Positions 16,301-29,916 of a DNA stretch of 64,000 nt are shown in pieces. Origin of the DNA: Phellopilus nigrolimitatus (lineage: Eukaryota > Basidiomycota > Agaricomycetes > Hymenochaetales > Hymenochaetaceae); contig JAJOHG010000031.1 of NCBI GenBank assembly GCA_021029095.1, positions 1 through 64,000 on the forward strand. The letters run 5' to 3'. How positions within the stretch are numbered: position 1 is the first letter of the stretch; each line of letters opens with the position of its first letter. The notes below the pieces were generated by a model. That model searched no databases and had not been told where the DNA came from. It saw only the letters and a list, made by a program, of their open reading frames with translations. The position numbers and the translations under genes are program-made.

Positions 16301-17699
16301 GGGATGCTGTCCTGCTAACTGGAAGTACGGGCTCGCTTGGGTCGAATATTCTGGCGAAACTCATCCAGAACAAGGCGGTCACGCGTGTGTACGCAATGTC
16401 GCGCCCGTCTTCCGATGGTGTTTCGGTAAAGGAGAGACATGCGAAGGCTTTCGAGAGGGAGAGCTTGGACGTCCAGCTCCTGGACGATGCGAGAGTGAGC
16501 TTCGTGGAAGGAGACGCGGGGCACGCCGATTTTGCCATTGACGCAAAGCTATTTGCCGAGGTAAGGTGCTCGACTGTTTCGTCTGAATGGAGACTAAGCT
16601 CATCAACCTCCAGTTGCAATCCTCGGTGACGCATATCATCCACAACGGTAAATTATTTGATGAATAGCCAAGGGAAGATCTTCTCAATACTTATGCTCGA
16701 CTGTTTGATCAGGTTGGAGAGTCAATTTCAATGTCGCGGTCACCTCTTTCGAATCGAATATCAGGAGCGTGCGCAACTTCATCGACTTCGCTCTTGGTGG
16801 TCATGGGGCGACGCCAGCACGCGTACTCTTTATCAGCTCCATCGGGGTGTTCAGCAGTCCGTATATTTTTCGGCCCTCGTGCTTTCAGGCTCTTACTCTC
16901 TTCTAAACTAGAGTGGTCCAAGGATGAGCCTGGACCAGAAGAGCCGCTTGCGACGCCGGATACCGCAATCGGCACTGGGTACGCAGAGTCGAAATGGGTG
17001 TCCGAGCATATCCTGCAGGTTGCGACCGAAAAGACGCCGCTGAGCGCGACGGTGGTGCGCTGCGGGCAGATGACGGGTGGACCGAGCGGCGCGTGGAACA
17101 CGCACGAATGGTTCCCGAGCCTGATCAAGTCGAGCATCGCACTTGGAATGCTGCCGGATGCCAACGGGGTGAGTCGTCTCTGCTAGTCCGTAGATTTTCC
17201 TCTAATTTATTGCTCACTCCTTGTCCTACAGGTCGTATCGTGGCTCACTGCACACGACGCGGGAGGGGCGGTCGTCGACATGCTGCACGCGCACGACTTC
17301 ACGGTGAACCTTGTGCACCCGAGGCCCGTCCCGTGGTTCGCCGTCATATCTGCGTTCTCAGACGTACTCAGCCTGCCTCGCGTGCCGTATTCCACTTGGC
17401 TTTCCGCTCTCGAGGCGGCGCAGAACGAACTGTACTCCGGCGGTACGCCGAGCGCGGAGGCGGTGTCGGAGGCGCACGGGAACAACCCGGCGCTGCGGCT
17501 GTACGGCTTCTTCCGCGCAGCGGAGGGAACCATGACGCGCGTGAGTGAAAAGACCGTGGAGGCGCTTGGGACCGCGCTGCGATTCGAGCGCGCTGAAGCA
17601 GCGTCGACGACGCTGCGCGAAGCACCACAACTGGGGCAGGTGAATGTGAAGACATGGGTTGAGAATTGGCGAGCGTCGGGGTTCATTCGAAGGGCCTGA
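13395..17699 (+). CDS. Adenylate-forming reductase A (A-T-R), intact
   Basis: Eighteen exons keep frame to 1091 aa: 13395-13689, 13747-14073, 14131-14199, 14261-14352, 14421-14552, 14606-14659, 14712-14794, 14855-14889, 14956-15053, 15135-15312, 15370-15520, 15586-15643, 15707-15975, 16029-16560, 16614-16647, 16713-16856, 16912-17168 and 17232-17699. The enzyme adenylates a carboxylic acid, loads it as a thioester and reduces it with NADPH to an aldehyde. A-domain motifs: SSGSTAFPKP near residue 204, YGSTET near 350, GRTDD near 435, TGKGTVRR near 538. The carrier Ser is in GLDSLQ (about 614). The reductase domain has GSTGSLG near 712 and YAESK near 874. There is no condensation domain. The start is set by homology to the paralogs and the TATA box; an ATG at 13377 is possible. 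Intron 12 uses a GC donor. Substrate unknown. Confidence 0.92.
15644..15706 (+). other. GC-AG intron of AAR A
   Basis: The exon ends AAAGAG and the intron starts GCGCGT and ends TTCGCAG. Only this boundary joins HSRIFKE to MIIV in frame, as the family requires. The paralog C has GTGCGT at the same position, which confirms the site. Confidence 0.82.
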
Positions 17700-18360
17700 G
17701 CCTAGATGTGCTGGGGAACGTTTGTGAAGGGGCGCTTGGATGGCAATAGATACGTGCTTTGTTTTTCCCGCATTTGACGGAAACGTAGATCGGCTTCGGA
17801 GGAATTGCAAGTAGATGTCGTCGCTCTGGCCGCGCATATGTTTTATTCGATACATACAAATTGTAGCTCTTCGTGTACTTGTCGAGAGAAAAATCGGAGA
17901 AGAAGCTCTTCGATACGTATAAGCCCTTGATAAAAGCGAATCTGACATCATGTCGATGATATTTATCGTAAAAGCATGAAAGAGGTTATTTCATGGTCAT
18001 TCCAGTGTAAGTAAACGAATGACCTGACTTTTCCAAGTCTTCCCAGAAAAGGTTGAGATGGACGAAGCTTCCGTCGATCATTATGCGGAGATCGACGCTC
18101 TCGTAAAGGCAGATTTTCTCTTATCAAGGACTTCTCATACGCATCGAAGAGCTTCTTATACATGCCCCCTCACGACGATACACAGAAACAAAAGCGATTT
18201 GTATTGAATCAATCACATACGCCTCCAGCGCGAAGAGATCTACTTGCAGTTCCTCCACAGCTGTTCTAAGTTTCTATCAGAAAGAGAGAAAAAACAATTG
18301 CACACCTATCACCACCCAGCCATTCATTCCCACTGACCTCACTCCCCAACATAACCAACC
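17700..18360. other. Convergent intergenic region between AARs A and B
   Basis: No gene. About 18150-18360 is the 3' flank of AAR B and recurs behind D (39300-39518) and, inverted, behind F (56591-56760), so these three genes were copied together with their downstream sequence. Confidence 0.7.
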
Positions 18361-21300
18361 TCAAGCTCGGGGCAAAAGCGCAATGAACCCCGACGCCCGC
18401 CAGTTCTCCACCCACGTCCTCACATTCGCCGGGCCCATTTCTGGTGCCGCGCGCAGCGTTGCCGACGCCGCCTCCGCGCGCTCGCAGCGCAGCCGCGTGA
18501 TCCCCAGCGGCTCCACGTTCTCCGCCTTCACGCGCGCCATGTGCGTTACTGCCGCGTGGAGGAAAGGGCGCAGCCGCAGCGCCGGGTTCGTCGCGTGCGC
18601 CTCCGCGATGACCTTCGCGCTCGGCTCGGAGCCGGAATACAGTTCGGCGTGTGCCGCCTCGAGCGAAGCAAGCCACACGGCGTACGGCGCACGGGATAGG
18701 CCGAGCTCGGACGCGAACGACGCGATGATGGTCGACCACGGGACAGGTCGCGGGTGAACGAGGTGGAGCATGAAGTCGTGTGCGTGCAACATGTCAACAA
18801 TCGCTCCTCCCGCGTCGTGCGCAGTGAGCCACGAAACGTCCTACGCGACGAGTGAACAATATTAATGAGGAAGGGAGGAAGTATACCGGATAAGCAGAGG
18901 TGCTCACCCCGTCGGCGTCCGGTAGCATTCCCAGTGCGATGCTCGACTTGACCAAGCTCGGGAACCACTCGTGCGTGTTCCATGCGCCGCTCGGTCCACC
19001 GGACATCTGCCCGCAGCGCACCACACTCGCGCTCAGCGGCGTCTTCTCGGACGCGACCTGCAGGATATGCTCGGACACCCACTTCGACTCGGTGTACCCC
19101 GCACCGATCGCGGTGTCCGGCGTCGCGAGCGGCTCTTCTGGTGCACGCTCGTCCTTGGCGTAGTCTGATAAAGAAAAAGTGAAGTAAGAATCTCGAAGCA
19201 TACGGCAGAGAGAAGATGCGGACTGCTGAATACTCCGACGGAGCTGATGAAGAGCACACGCGCTGGCGCTGCCCCGTGTCCACCAAGAGCGAAGTCGACG
19301 AAATTGCGCACGCTCCGGATATTCGGTTCGAAGGAGGTAACCGCGACATTGAAATCGACTCTCCATGCTGCAGCAGAGCATGAGTATCCAGTGAATAATA
19401 GTTTAAATAACATGTAGCTCACCATTGTGAATGATATGCGTCACCGAGGATTGCAACTGGAGGTTGATGAGCTTACTCCATTCAGATGATTCAGTCGAGC
19501 ACCTTACCTCGGCGAATTGATTTGCGTCAATGGCAAAATCGGCGTGCCCCGCGTCTCCTTCCACGAAGCTCACTCTCGCATCGTCCAGGAGCTGGACATC
19601 CAAGCTCTCCCTCTCGAAAGCCTTCGCATGCCTCTCCTTTACCGAAACGCCATCGGCAGACGGGCGCGACATCGCGTACACACGCCTGACCGCTTTGTTT
19701 TGGATGAGTTTCGCCAGAATATTCGACCCGATCGAGCCCGTGCTTCCAGTGAGCAGGACAACGTCCCCATCCCCGCCGTCTCTGGACCCCTCGCCTGCGA
19801 CGAACGTGGGGAAGGCCTTCGTGTACTTCGAAACAAGCGCCTCCAGCTCGCGACTCTTCGCGGTTGCGTCGCCTGCGGAATCGACCGCCGTCCCCGAGAC
19901 GCTGGAAGATAGGTACGTCGCGAGGCGCGCGATGGTGGGGTAGTCGTATACGAATGTCGCGGAGAGTTTGCGCGCGACGCCCGCGTACGACTCGCGTAGG
20001 ACGCGTAGGACGGTGTTCCGTATCCAGGTCGCTTGGAGGCTGAAAACGAAATTAAACAGTAATCCAGAGAAATCACGAAGTCCTCGCCGCACCTGTCCAG
20101 TCCATGTTCAAATAAATCTGCATCATCAGCAATCGCTCCGTTCTCTTTCTTCATCGTCTGCAGGACAATCTGTCTCACAAACTCCGTGACCTGCGGCGGG
20201 GTCCAGTCCTCCGGACCCACGATGTTCTCCTGCGCGCTTTCATCGACGGCTTTGTATGCAGCATCGATTTCATTGTCATATTCCTTGATGGTAACCTGAC
20301 GACGGACCGTGCCCTTTCCAGTGAGAGGGAACGGCCTGGACGGTGAGGCGACGAGAATCATCTGCGGATACACCATGATGTCGGATTAGTCTACACAGCA
20401 GCCTCGAGGAATGGATAAACGCGCCTCCTTAAAAAGCCGAGAGTGTGTCGGCGCAAACTCGTTCATCGCCTCGATCGTGGGCCTTCGCGAATTGCAATTC
20501 TCGTGTTCAGACGGCGGATCGGATACTTAGGCTCAGGCGTTGCTTACCAGATGCGATTTCTGAACTCGACGAGCTTCTTGGTGTCTGTAGGATCGAACGC
20601 ATACGGTTCCTTGGGCTCCACGAGCACGCCACAGTGGAAGCGCCCGCGTCCGAAGATAATCGCGTGGTTGACGAGCGAGTTGCGAGCCAGCATTTTCTCT
20701 GACAAGCAGGACGTGCGCATTAGATAAAGCCTCTTTTAAGTTACAGAAAGAAGCAACGCACCTAGTGGCCCGGGGTTCGTCTTCTCGCCCGTCGAGTGCA
20801 TGATCTGGTCATCCGTGCGCCCGACGACCTTCCAGTATCCCGGCTTCGTCGGGTGAGGAGCGACGAGGTCGCTCGTTGCATACGCGTCTCTCCCGTTTAC
20901 TTTCGTATTGATGGCGTTCGGGCGGAAAGAATCTGTGGCCTACGAAAAAAAGGAGAAAGGATTCCTCAGTCGCATGAATTTCAGTACTATAACACAAATC
21001 CGGTCTTACGAGAACGACGACCTCGAACTCGTTATTACCGTTGTCGATGAAGTGGGCTTCCCGGGCGGGAGAGATCCTGAAGTAATCCCAATCCTTGCCA
21101 CCCAAACCTATAAATGAAGGGTCGTCAGCTCATTTGTACATCAATACTGAACGGAAAAATTACTATGCAAGAACTCGTTGACCAGCATCGTTTCGGTCCT
21201 AGATACGTAGCACTATTTAAGTCGTTTATTTCAAAGACAAAAATTGGACAACTCACAATCCATATATTGTGAATATATGAACGCCCTTCGAAGCAAGATA

Positions 21301-22673
21301 GTTTCCAGCCTCTTTACTAAGGGGTCCACCGATATATATCTGCAAATCCCTCTCTTCAACATAATCGGCTCGGAGAAGCACTCAAAAACGTACAATTCCT
21401 CTCATTTTTGCCAACGCATCGACGTGGGCTGACTCGTGCGACCAGGACTAAAAGGATGGTTTCAGTATTTGAAAACATCGTAAAGTAGCAGAAATCTAGA
21501 TCAACCACTCACCTCCGGGAACGTTGGGGTAGAAAAGATATAATCCGATTTAGAGGATATCGCGCCTTCGATGACGTTCGCAGGGTTCGGTACGGTGGGC
21601 GGGGAGTGCGGCTTGAAAACTGCAGCTGTAATACCGCACGCAGGCTTAATGTAAAACAAAGTTATACTATGTTTTATGAATGGATAAAAGGGAGAACACC
21701 CACAGCTTCGAGCAGGACGAACAGACCCATGCCGTGGAACATGGGCACCGAATGGCATCCCAGCACAGTTCCAGCAGTATCCGTCTCTGTAAAGCCTGTC
21801 TCTGTCGTAAGCTATTCGCTCTTAATCGCCTGCACAGAACCGGGGGCACTTACACATTGAGGCAGCAGCCCAAATTAACGCTCGGTGCGTGAAATAAATC
21901 GGCTTCGGGAACGCCGTCGAACCTAACGACAAACATTCCGTCAATCATATGCCGCGAGCCCGAATATAAAACGCGTGTTTTATTACCTGAAGAGTGGAAA
22001 ATCGCAGCCGGCGCGTCCATGTCGATCTCGGCGAGCGGCTCGGGCGTAAAAGCCGGATCGCATCCCTTCGTAGGAAAGAAGTCCTCGAAGACGGCTATCT
22101 CGTGTTTCCGAACCGGACTTTCTGCAGAGAGGCCGTCCAGCGCGGCGCTCGCGAGGGTCTGCAGAGACGCGTCGGCCGAGACGAAGAGGTGCGCGACCCC
22201 CGTTTGCGCGAGGAGCGTGGTGACCGCCGCCGGGCTGTTGCGCGGGGAGATGCAGAAAATCGTCCAGCCGGTTCGCATCGCGCCGACGATGAAGATGAAA
22301 AAGGTGATCGTATCTAAAGGGTGTTGATTGAGATCCGGAAGCAAAATTCACTATTTTTGTTTTTCACAGTTCACGAACCAGACGAAGCAAGGACGGCGAT
22401 TACTGGGGGCTTCCCGCCGCCGTTCGAGGAGGGAGGACTCCCGACGGCTTGTCGCACAAACCGTGTCGCGCGGTGCACGCCCTGCACGCCCTCTTCCCAG
22501 AGGATTGTCCTCTGGGATCCGGGCACATCTTCAAAGACGAAGAGAGGGTGCTTCGGGGAGTGCTCGGCTTGCCAGTCGTATAGCGCAGGCAGGCTCAGAG
22601 ACTCGTCTAGCGGGGGTTGCGTGAAGGTCGTGCTCTGGAGGCCATGAGTCCTGGGTATAGTAAGAGGAGCCAT
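18361..22673 (-). CDS. Adenylate-forming reductase B (A-T-R), intact
   Basis: Same eighteen-exon plan as AAR A and no frame break found when each exon was followed through. The first exon starts MAPLTIPRTHG at 22673; the last ends ASGFIALLPRA at 18361. Motifs: SSGSTAFPKP, YGLTET (Leu where A has Ser), GRTDDQ, TGKGTVRR, GLDSLQ carrier site, GSTGSIG and YTESK in the reductase. Intron 12 has a GC donor (20424-20423). In the A domain it groups with D and F (TLASAAL region) and differs from A, C and E (QHLADAAL), which may mean a different acid substrate. It lies 1.7 kb from AAR C on the same strand; that spacer holds a possible small gene. The TTTATA complement at 22725-22730 is its TATA box. Confidence 0.9.
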
Positions 22674-22724
22674 TTCTGAAGTCTATTCAGATGCAGTTGG
22701 CTTTCAGTGCGCGCAGGCTGCTGC

Positions 22725-22730
22725 TTTATA
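22725..22730 (-). promoter_or_regulatory. TATA box of AAR B
   Basis: TATAAA on the minus strand in AGATATAAAGCAGCAG, about 52 nt before the ATG. The identical block precedes AAR F (52217-52222). Confidence 0.6.
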
Positions 22731-23239
22731 TCTGCCCAGGCGCCGCTACCTTCGCTGGGTTCGTAAATTGGTTTACTACAGCAGTCCATTCATGACCGAA
22801 GAAGCATGGTTTCACGAGGCGCAGACCAATTGGGAGACCGAGACATAGGAGATGCAGGCGGTTGTGCCCATGGGATTCGGGTGGTGCGTGAAAGACAGTA
22901 GTAAGACGTGTCGGTTATATTGATGAAACACGGGAAGTACGGGCTTCTTCAAGCCTACACGTCAGACCATCAACTATAGTGGGTGCGTTGGGAGAAAGAA
23001 TTTGGACGATATGACGGCGACTGTAGCAGATTCGCGTCGATCGGACTTGGAAAGCCGGTCCTGAGTGTAACTTCGTATCGCACTACCTGTTTCATTTTCC
23101 CCGCTCTGGCAATATGGATGTTGTCTCGCTATCTGGCATACTCCGAAGCCCGACTTTTGGCTATGTAACTCCGCGAAAGCTTTGGACAGGAGAGTCCGTA
23201 TGTAGTCTTTTCGAGCGGGGACACGTAATCTTCTTGGAA

Positions 23240-23420
23240 GAAAATAATGTTGATCGACATGGACATCCGGAAAGAGAAATAGAGTCTCAGCACTGTAGAT
23301 AACCGAAACTCGACTTAATTCTCAAAAATAAAATCATTTTGTTGGCAGCACACAATCTGACTCGTCACAATCCCAAGCTTCCTTGGAAAGAAAATAGGAC
23401 AATAGACATGTTTAAGAATA
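23240..23420. repeat. Dispersed repeat (ATCGACATGGACATCC family), copy 1
   Basis: Shares TTGATCGACATGGACATCC, the TTTTGTTGGCAGCA segment and AAAATAGGACAATAGACATG with 51470-51700, in shuffled orientation, and in part with 56830-56900. It lies upstream of the B-, D- and F-type AARs. Origin unknown. Confidence 0.55.
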
Positions 23421-23679
23421 TGTTTTATATCGGGCACCTTCAAGATGGATGGACCAGGATGTCTCACGTTCCCAATGCGGTTGCTAGGTCACACACCGCG
23501 GGTTGCTGTCAAAGTTTCCCCGCGTGAATCTGTGACTGACCTGTGATTGAACATTTGATGGAACTTTCTGTTTGATGACAAACAGCACCGAATATAGTAG
23601 CTCGCGACAGCTTAAGGTGATTAAGATGCTTACAAGCCCACCTTAAGGTACATATAAGAAGCGAATGTATTATGCCATC

Positions 23680-24246
23680 GAGGATATTGACTGCTTAGCA
23701 GGTGAATATGTGTTGTGGATGTGCTGAAGAACAAAATGATGAGCGTGAGATCGAGAAATAAGCGAACACTTGAACACAGAGATACGTACAAACCTCACAG
23801 ACAGCGCCCATCTTCCATCCCTGCGCCTCCAAAACCTGGCCTTCTCCCTTTTCCCCACGCTGCACTGTGTTGAGCACGCAAGATGATGGTCGATGTCGAA
23901 GATGGTGTCATCGACTTGACTTTGAAAGCCGGTCCTTAAGGCCGTGTTGAGCTCGTCGCCTTCGAACGCCCCGATGCATCCGGCGCGCACGAAAACTCAT
24001 ACATGCAATGAAGAGGAGCAAGCACCTTTACTGTCTACATTGCCGTCCGATCATATGTGTTCCCAGCAACACGCCAAAAACTGATTAGAGCTACCTGAAG
24101 ACTGGATCTATGGATGTCAAATGCCTCTACTGAAGTTCGACTTCCTCAAACCTGAGAAAAGCCCTCGAATACGACATGCAATAGCATGCCCACGGAATGT
24201 ACGGCAATAACCCCGATTTCTGTTTCTCCAAGTTGAAACTGGCCAT
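23680..24246 (-). pseudogene. Small unknown gene or gene remnant between AARs B and C
   Basis: On the minus strand a TATAAA box is followed about 35 nt later by an ATG at 24246. The first exon reads MASFNLEKQKSGLLPYIPWA... to a plausible GT donor after AFLR. Downstream stretches such as GDELNTALRTGFQSQVDD (near 23.9 kb) could be later exons, but I could not join them confidently. The same sequence recurs in the D-E spacer (about 44.6-45.15 kb), where the ATG is ATA. No domain recognised. It may be a decayed gene or a non-coding conserved spacer. Confidence 0.35.
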
Positions 24247-24344
24247 CTAATTCAATAAGCTCGTGCTCACCGTTTATATTGTCGTCTTAAAAATACAGAA
24301 AAACGCAAAACTCGCTGTTCCCAACTTCCCCACTCCCAGCCGAC

Positions 24345-27300
24345 TCAATCCCTTGGAATGAACCCCGAAGACCGCCAATTCTTCACCCACGTTTTCACAT
24401 CCACATCCCCTATCTGCGGTGCCTCGCGCAGCGTCGTCGACGCTGCTTCAGCGCGCTCGAATCGCAGCGTGCTCCCCAGTGCTTCCACGCTCTCTGCATT
24501 CACTCGCGTCATGCTTCCATCTGCTGCGCGGAAGAAGGCGCTCAACCGCAGCGCCGGGTTGTTTCCGTGCGCCTCCGCCACCGCCTCCGTGCTCGGCGCG
24601 CCGCCGGAGTACAGTTCGTTGTGCGCTGCCTCGAGAGCGGAGAGCCAAGGGGAATACGGCACGCGAGGAAGGCTGAGTGCGTCTGAGAACGCAGATATGA
24701 CGGTGGACCACGGGACGGGCCTCGGGTGCACAAGGTTCACCGTGAAGTCGTGCGCGTGCAGCATGTCGACGACCGCACCTCCCGCATCGTGTGCAGTGAG
24801 CCACGATACGACCTGTAGGACAAGGAGTGAGCAATAAATTAGAGGAAAATCTACGGACTAGCAGAGACGACTCACCCCGTTGGCATCCGGCAGCATTCCC
24901 AGTGCGATGCTCGACTTGATCAGGCTCGGGAACCATTCGTGCGTGTTCCACGCGCCGCTCGGACCGCCCGTCATCTGCCCGCAGCGCACCACCGTCGCGC
25001 TCAGCGGCGTCTTCTCGGACGCGATCTGTAGAATATGCTCGGACACCCATTTTGACTCTGTGTACCCAGTGCCGATTGCGGTGTCCGGCGCCGCAAGCGG
25101 CTCTTCTGGTCCAGGCTCGTCCTTGGAGTAGTCTAATTAAGAAGAGAAACTAAGATCCTGCAAGCACGAGCGCCGAGAAATATACGGACTGCTGAACACC
25201 CCGATGGAACTGATAAAGAGTACGCGTGCTGGCGTTGCCCCATGACCACCAAGAGCGAAGTCGATGAAGTTGCGCACGCTCCTGATGTTCGATTCGAAGG
25301 AGGTGACCGCGACATTGAAATTGACTCTCCAAGCTGCGGCGGAGCATGATAATTAATATAAAGACTGATTTAGTTGACAGATAGCTCACCATTATGAATA
25401 ATATGTGTCACGGAGGATTGCATCTGGAGGTTAATGAGCTTAGTTTCCCTTCAGATAACACAGCTAAATGCATCACCTCAACAAACTGCTTCGGGTCAAT
25501 GGCAAAATCGGCGTGCCCCGCGTCTCCTTCCACGAAACTCACTCTCGCATCGTCCAGGAGCTGGACGTCCAAGCTCTCCCTCTCGAAAGCCTTCGCATGT
25601 TTCTCCTTTACCGAAACGCCATCGGCAGACGGGCGCGACATCGCATACACACGCCTGACCGCTTTGTTCTGGATGAGTTTCGCCAGAATATTCGACCCGA
25701 GCGAGCCCGTGCTTCCAGTGAGCAGTATAACATCCCCGTCTCTACCATTTCTAGATCCCTCGCCTGCGACGAATGTGGGGAAGGCTGTCGTGTATTTCGA
25801 AACAAGTGCCTCCAGCTCGCGACTCTTCGCGGTTGCGTCGCCTGCAGAGTCGACAGCCGTACCCGAGACGCTGGAAGATAGGTACGTCGCCAGGCGCGCA
25901 ATGGTGGGGTAGTCGTATACGAATGTCGCGGAGAGTTTGCGCGCGACGCCTGCGTGCGACTCTCGTAGGACCCGCATGACAGTGTTCCGTATCCAGGTCG
26001 CTTGGAGACTGAACACGAAATTAAACAGCTATCCAGGAAATCATAAAGCCTTTGCCGCACCTGTCCAATCCATGCTCGAACAAGTCTGCGTCGACCGCAA
26101 CCGCTCCGTTCTCTTTTTTCATTGTCTGCAAGACAATCCGTCTCACAAACTCTGTGGTGTGCGACGGGGTCCAGTCTTCTGGACCCACGATGTTCTCCTG
26201 CGCGCTCTCATCGACGGCTTTGTATGCAGCGTCGATTTCATTGTCATATTCCTTGATGCTAGCCTGGCGACGGACTGTGCCCTTTCCAGTGAGAGGGAAC
26301 GGTTTGAACGGTGAGGCGACGAGAATCATCTGCGATGTATTACGATGTCGGAATAAGCTACACAGCAGCTTAAACGAATGAATGTACGCACCTCCTTAAA
26401 AATCCGGGAGTGCGTTGGCGCAAACTCATTCATCCTCTCGATCGTGGGCCTTCATAGATCGCGATTCTTGTGTTTAATTGATGGGATAAATGCATAGTCT
26501 CGAAAGTTACTCACCAAATACGATTTCTGAATTCGATGAGCTTGTTGGTGTCTGTAGGATCGAACGCATACGGTTCCCTCGGCTGAACGAGCACGCCGCA
26601 GTGGAAGCGCCCGCGTCCGAAGATAACTGCGTGGTTGACGAGCGGGTCGCGGGCCAGCATTTTCTCTATCCATCAAGACGCACGGATCAGATAAAGCCCC
26701 TTCTAAATCGTAGAAAGAAGCAACGCACCTAGCGGCCCGGGGTTTGTTTTCTCGCCCGTCGAGTGCATGATCTGGTCGTCCGTGCGCCCGACAATTTTCC
26801 AATATCCTGGCTTCGTCGGATGTGGAGTGAGGAGGTCGCTGGTTGCGTATGCATCCCGCCCATTGATTTGCGTATTGACGACATTCGGACGGTAGGAGTC
26901 TGTCGCCTATAAAAAGACAAAAAAGGAGGGAGTCATGCGAATGAAAAAAAAAAGTTCAGAATGATAGCAATAAATAGATCGTACGAGAAAGACGAGCTCA
27001 AACTCGTTGCCACCGTTGTCAATGAAGTGGGCTTCGCGGCCGTGACAAATTTTGAAGTAATCGCAATCCTCGCCGCCCAAAGCTACAAATGAAAAACCAT
27101 CAAGCTCACTTGTATGTCCATACTTCACGAAATGGTAAAACACACGCACTGTGTAAAAACTCATTGACCATCATTGTCTCCGTCCTGGACAAGCAGCTTT
27201 AGTTTAATGCCTGGCAGAAAACAGAAGCATATTGAACGATATCTCACGTTCCATATAGTGTGTATAATTTGGCGCCTTTAGAAGCAAGATGGTTGACAGC

Positions 27301-28641
27301 CTCTTTACTGATAGGCCCACCTGCATAAACCTATGGGTCCCATTAGCCAAGGTGGTTGAGAAGTCAAAACGCAAACGCTTACTATTCCTTTCATCTTCGC
27401 CAATGCTTCAACGTAGTGAGACTCGTGCGACCAAGTCTGAAAGGGCGATTTTTATAGAAGCGCCGCACAAGTACGAATAAGCTCCTGACCTCCGGGAACG
27501 TTGGGGTACAGTATATATAATCGGATTTACATGATAATGCTCCTTCGATGAAGTTGACCGGGTTCGGCACGGTGGGCGGAAACTGAGGCTTGAAAACTGC
27601 AGCTATAACTCCGGACGTAGCCTATAAGAAAGACAAACAGAGTCAGATTACTTTGCTCCTAAAAACGGACAGAGTAAAAACGCACGGTGGCCAATAAGAC
27701 GAATATGCCCATGGCGTGGAACATGGGTACGGGATGGCACGCCCAGGTAGTACCGGCGATATCTACGCCTCCGTAACCTGTGTTGACGGATAAGCCATTA
27801 CTCAGTCGCTGGATTTCCGAACGGCCTAGGAACTTACATGTTACCGCAGCGCATCCGACTATCGACCGATAAGTGAAATAAATCGGCTTCGGGAATGCAG
27901 TCGAGCCTAAAACAGTCAATTCGTCGGCAATAAGCCAAGATGAAATAACTGAACGCATTACCAGAAGAGTGAAAAATCAGAGAATATGCGTCCATGTCGA
28001 TGTTCGCGAGAGGCTCGGGTGTAAAAGACGGATCGAATCCTGCTACGGGATAAAGTTCCTCGAAGACCGGCATCTTGTGCTTCTTAACAGCATTGTCGAC
28101 AGAGAGCTCCTTCAGAGCAGCGTCCGCAAGGTGTTGCATGGACGAGTCGGCCGAGACGAAGATGTGCGCGGTTTTAGTCTGCGTGAGGAGCGTGGTGACC
28201 GCAGCCGGGCTATTGCGCGTGGAGATGGGAAAAACCGTCCAGCCAGCTCGCATTGCGCCGATTAAGAGGCTGCCAAACGTTATTGCGTCTAAAGAGCGTC
28301 GAGTGAGATCCGGAAAACAAAAGCGTGTCTTTCGCAGTTCACAAACCAGCTGAAGCGAGGACGGCGACCACTGGTGCCTTCCCGTCATTGCTCGAAGCGG
28401 GAGGGTTACCGATGGCTTTCCGCATGAAGCGAGTCGCGCGGTGCACGCCTTGCACGTTCTCCTCCCAGAGTATCGTCCTTTGAGATCCTGGCTCATCTTC
28501 ATAGACGAACGCGGGGTGCTTCGGAGAGTGCTCAGCCTGCCAGTCGTATATCGCGGGAAGGCTCAGAGACTCGTCAAGCGGAGGCTGAGTGAACGTTGTA
28601 CTTTGGAGGCCTTGGGTCCTGGGTACAGCGAGCGGAGACAT
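24345..28641 (-). CDS. Adenylate-forming reductase C (A-T-R), intact mosaic
   Basis: Eighteen exons modelled on AAR A, with no frame break seen. It starts MSPLAVPRTQG at 28641 and ends SSGFIPRD at 24345. Motifs: SSGSTAFPKP, YGTTET, GRTDDQ, TGKGTVRR, GLDSLQ, GSTGSLG and YTESK. The A-domain exons are closest to AAR A. The end of exon 13, intron 13 and exon 14 (about 25.4-26.1 kb; SGTAVDSAGDATAKS) match the B/D/F type, and the reductase C-terminus returns to the A/E type. Intron 12 uniquely has a canonical GT donor (26391-26390) where the other five copies have GC. The TATAAA at 28674-28679 is 33 nt upstream. Confidence 0.9.
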
Positions 28642-28673
28642 GTCCGAAGTCGATCCAGGTATTGCGCTGACGC

Positions 28674-28679
28674 TTTATA
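28674..28679 (-). promoter_or_regulatory. TATA box of AAR C
   Basis: TATAAA in GGGTTTATAAAGCGTCAGCG, identical to the block before AAR A. Confidence 0.6.
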
Positions 28680-29885
28680 AACCCAGGAGCTCCGCCTCGT
28701 GAATGGATTTTCGTACAGCGGGCCATGATTCCACAATAGAGGTCTTTTGCTATCAATCAGAGGTTAGTATCAATCCGAGCTGCGCTTGTATCAATCAGAC
28801 CCTGCTCGCTTAGCAGGCTCTGTGCCGAGCTTCGATACCTCGGCATAACCTAAACCGTGCTCTGCTCAGATCGGCAGATTACGTACGATTTACACATTAG
28901 GATTAAAGTGTTTGCGAACGAGTGGAAATCGCAGGAGCTGAGGAAGTTCATCGGTCGGACATGAGAAGTAGCGGAAGGTTCCGGATGTTGCAGGTACGTA
29001 CGTATACAATCCTTATGACCTTTATCTGCTTCAACTTCGTCATCTGTTCGATATGCAAATTCAATATCAGCTACGAAGATGGCCGTGAATCCGCCGAAAA
29101 TCCCGCTCCGAACAACAGACAAAGCCGCTCAAGTTTTCTTACCTGTATGCCATCCCCCAGCTATGTGAAAAGCTCTCAGGGAAACTCGTAATTTTGTCGC
29201 ATGAGACTCGAGGTTGAGAATGCTGAGAATACCATCTGCTGTGGCATTTTTATTTAATTTATGCTCCCAAAACGCATAGATTTAATGATAACAGAGTCTG
29301 GTACAATACTATGGTGGTGAAAATGATGATGTACAACAAAAAAAAATAAACCCCCCGTAGCGTTTTACAAACAAAAGAGACATTTCCGCGCCAGGGCCAC
29401 TTTTACGAAAAGGAGCCAGAGTACAAACAGGGCCTGAGGCTTGAGCAGCAAGTGCTGCGTTCGCGATTTTCGAAGAACAATTTCGAGCAATAATCGTGAA
29501 CATATATATTATAGGTCTGTCGGACCATAAGTCATGAAAAGAACGGAAGAAGAAGAAAGGAATGGGAAACAGCCGCGGGGGTGGTCCGCCCTCTGAGCTC
29601 GCGGAAGGGGAAAAAGAGATCAATGACAGCTCGTCAGGGCTTGTGGCTGCGATCAGACAATGGCAGGGATTCGCCGACAGAGGCCCCCTCTGAGTGCGGG
29701 AAGCTCGGCATCGATACCGTGAGAGAGGTGTACGTGAGAGTGGTGTACGAGAGCGAGGTGTACGCTCCTCTGATGCGAAGCAGGAGGCGGCTGCAGCAGA
29801 TGCTGTGGAGCGCGCACTGGGGGCTTCAAATTCGCGCGTTCAGAATCAGCCGACGGACGAGGATAAGCGCAAGAAAAGGAAAAAA

Positions 29886-29916
<31 letters not shown>

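Noticed and set aside
13395..17699. Classical multimodular NRPS or polyketide hybrid
   Set aside because: There is no condensation or ketosynthase domain; the order is adenylation, carrier, reductase only.
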